Shown here: positions 62,588-64,000 of the stretch, one piece after another
Layout: each line of letters begins with the position of its first letter
Position numbering within the stretch: the stretch's first letter is position 1
DNA from: Solirubrobacterales bacterium
Lineage (GTDB): Bacteria; Actinomycetota; Thermoleophilia; Solirubrobacterales; Solirubrobacteraceae
DNA length: 64,000 nt
Direction of reading: 5' to 3'
Assembly: GCA_027449125.1 (NCBI GenBank)
Contig: DAIDME010000102.1
Span: 1 to 64,000 of the forward strand
Position numbers and translations under genes: made by a program
The notes under the pieces: model-generated
Databases searched by the model: none
The model's input: the letters and a program-made list of their open reading frames with translations, nothing else
What the model was told of the DNA's origin: nothing

Positions 62588-62621
62588 GGGCCAAATACAT
62601 GCTCTGGCATGTATTTGGCCC
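62588..62621. repeat. 15-bp perfect inverted repeat between divergent genes
   Basis: The arms at 62588-62602 and 62607-62621 are exact complements with a TCTG loop, AT-rich inside a GC-rich region. It lies 28 bases before lipB on the minus strand and 43 bases before the membrane-protein gene. It may be an operator or a palindromic mobile repeat. Confidence 0.7.
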
Positions 62622-62663
62622 CTCCGATCGGGAACGCGCGCCGGCAGGGCGTAGGATCGCGTC

Positions 62664-63248
62664 ATGAGCCTCACCCGTCTGCGCTGGCGCCTGCGCGGCG
62701 CCTGGCTGTGGCCGTCATTCCTGGTGCTGAGCCTCGCCGACGCGACGATCGTCCACGAGCTGCCGCCCGCGGGCGACAGCGCCACCTGGGTGGGCGGCTG
62801 GCTGCTTGCCTCGGTGCTCAACCTGCTGGCGATCGCGATGCTCGGGAGGGCGGGCGGGCGCGTGGTGCGCCGGCTGCGCGGCGATATGCCCGCGGTGGTC
62901 GCGCGCAACTACGCCGGTGCGCTGCTGACGCTGGTGATCACGCTCGGCTTCCTGGGAGCCGGTCTCCTGAACCAGGCGACGGTGCAGGCCGACCACGCCG
63001 CCCTGCGGGACGCGGTTGCCCGCGCCGAGGCCTACATCGGGACGCACGCGCCCGCAAGCTTTCAGGTGGGGTTGCGCGAGCTCGACACCTACGTGGTGCA
63101 GGAGCCCGTGATCTACCGGGTCTGCGCCGCCGACGTGAGCGGCGGCCGCTATTACTGCGTGGTGGTCAACCGGTCCCAGCCCTTTGGGCGCAGCGTGCAC
63201 TACTCGGGGGCCGAGTCCAACGCGCTGCTCGCGCAGGGCCAGGGTTAG
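62664..63248 (+). CDS. Conserved membrane protein of unknown function
   Basis: The 194-residue protein has three hydrophobic segments (LWPSFLVLSLADATIVHELP, WLLASVLNLLAIAMLGRAGG, ALLTLVITLGFLGAGLLNQA) and an outside C-terminal part with two Cys (YRVCAADVSGGRYYC). I do not recognise a family. The ATG start at 62664 follows the palindrome above; the role is unknown. Confidence 0.65.
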   Translation: MSLTRLRWRLRGAWLWPSFLVLSLADATIVHELPPAGDSATWVGGWLLASVLNLLAIAMLGRAGGRVVRRLRGDMPAVVARNYAGALLTLVITLGFLGAGLLNQATVQADHAALRDAVARAEAYIGTHAPASFQVGLRELDTYVVQEPVIYRVCAADVSGGRYYCVVVNRSQPFGRSVHYSGAESNALLAQGQG

Positions 63249-63620
63249 GGGCGCGTCGGCGCAGGCGGGAAGGCCGACTGCGGGCCGTGCTCGAGCAGGT
63301 GCGCGCCGCGGTCGAGGTCCGCCTCGACGCGTGCGGTGAGCTCGCCCGCGCTCGTTCCGGGGCCCGCCGCGTGGCGCAGCCGGGCGTCGTAGAGCAACTC
63401 GATCAGACCGGTGAGCGCCCGCGCCGCGACGAGCGGTTCGGGGTCACGCGCATCGACCCGAGCTCGGTTGCCAGCACGGCCGCCAGCTCGGCGACGATCC
63501 GCTGGCGATGCGCGCCGAGTGCGGCCCGCAGCGCGGCGTCTCGCGCAGCATCCGGCCGAAGGCCTCCAGGTCGGCCAGGCCGTAGGCGGGCATCGGCTTG
63601 ACGAGCATCCGCCACTCCGC
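63245..63620 (-). pseudogene. Decayed TetR-family regulator, C-terminal portion
   Basis: Segments of a TetR ligand domain appear in three frames: LADLEAFGRMLRETPR; then LGAHRQRIVAELAAVLATEL; then DPEPLVAARALTGLIELLYD and LDRGAHLLEHGPQSAFP. At least two frameshifts separate them, and no helix-turn-helix is visible before them. It looks like the remains of a regulator of the drug-type ABC transporter that follows on the other strand. Confidence 0.65.
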
Positions 63621-63679
63621 CACTCCGCCGTCAGCGCCGCCGTCAGCGCCGCGGCCGGCGTCACGCCGCCGGCCCGGTC

Positions 63680-64000
63680 GCGCACGGCTCCGACGAGCGG
63701 CTCGAGCGCTTCGACGCGACCGACTTCGCCGGGCGCCTCGCAAAGCGGCTCTCAGGCGGCCGGCGCCGCCGCGTCGACCTCGCCGCCGGCCTGATCGAAA
63801 GGCCCCAGCTGCCCGTGCTCGACGAGCCCACCACCGGCCTTGACCCCCGTAGCCGCCAGGTCGTCTGGTCGACGGTGAGGGAGCTGGTCGGCGAAGTGAT
63901 CACGCTGTTGCTCACCACCCAGTACCTGGAGGAGGCCGACGCCCCCGCCGACGACATCGTGCAGATCGACCACGGTCGCACGGTCGCCAGATCGCCAGGG
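63680..64000 (+). pseudogene. Fragment of a DrrA-type ABC transporter ATPase, continues past the window
   Basis: The frame reads DERLERFDATDFAGRLAKRL, signature LSGGRRRRVDLAAGLIE, Walker B LPVLDEPTTGLDPRS and LLLTTQYLEEADAPADDIV, the second half of a daunorubicin-exporter-type ATPase. The Walker A half is missing and there is no start codon in place, so the gene is 5'-truncated. It runs off the right edge, so the rest cannot be judged. Confidence 0.7.

Overview
The window is GC-rich chromosomal DNA with actinobacterial-type genes. It has tightly packed operons with ATGA/GTGA overlaps, many GTG and some TTG starts, a monomeric NADP isocitrate dehydrogenase and an actinobacterial type of histidine-utilisation cluster. 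A secreted seven-repeat protein of the 'SCP..TLCVAVD' kind, which I know mainly from Solirubrobacterales, suggests class Thermoleophilia. That placement is inference. No rRNA, complete tRNA or CRISPR array is present.

Layout. (1) 1-4835 is accessory DNA: two small helix-turn-helix genes, a hicA-hicB toxin-antitoxin pair and a tyrosine integrase cut by an in-frame TAG just before its catalytic tyrosine. Two copies of a tRNA 3' end (2798-2829 and 4803-4835) follow, with an AAA ATPase/DUF4143 gene between them. (2) 5302-11439 holds an SDR/TetR pair and a reactive-sulfur locus: a CoA-disulfide-reductase/rhodanese fusion, a CsoR-family repressor with the CstR cysteine pair and a small Cys/His protein, under a perfect palindromic operator. 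A decayed sulfide:quinone-reductase-like pseudogene, a second copy of the small Cys/His protein and an ArsR regulator lie beside it. (3) 11445-14689 holds a methyltransferase, a small conserved protein, a Gfo/Idh/MocA oxidoreductase and a secreted collagen-like protein.

(4) 14815-34177 is dominated by histidine catabolism. hutU sits with glutamate dehydrogenase in one operon. A second operon runs rpiR-type regulator, M20 amidohydrolase, hutH, hutI, hutF. Together they take histidine to urocanate, imidazolonepropionate, formiminoglutamate, N-formylglutamate, glutamate and 2-oxoglutarate. Between the two lie a CarH-like B12 photoreceptor repressor with a divergent SDR/SRPBCC/SDR/DUF427 cluster, and an ECF-type transporter operon of unknown substrate ending in a DUF3987-like protein.

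(5) 34346-52581 contains a c-di-GMP/phosphorelay trio, an aminotransferase, a CDF-like protein, a quinone oxidoreductase, secreted proteins, an acyl-CoA synthetase, an NlpC/P60 enzyme, a flavin dehydrogenase, icd, and a TetR-MFS pair with two matching operators. (6) 52614-56719 holds a nucleotidyltransferase/winged-helix pair, then a well-preserved fluoride riboswitch in front of an eroding fluoride-export operon (two broken crcB genes and a 5'-truncated DUF190 gene), and a universal stress protein on the other strand.

(7) 56863-64000 holds a MarR-MFS pair with a palindromic operator, a phosphotransferase, a Tim44-like protein, lipA and lipB, a membrane protein, and a decayed TetR/ABC-transporter pair running off the window. 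A recurring theme is gene decay: the integrase, the SQR-like gene, both crcB genes, and the terminal TetR and ABC genes are broken, and the 5' end of DUF190 is lost. Their regulatory sites and neighbours remain.
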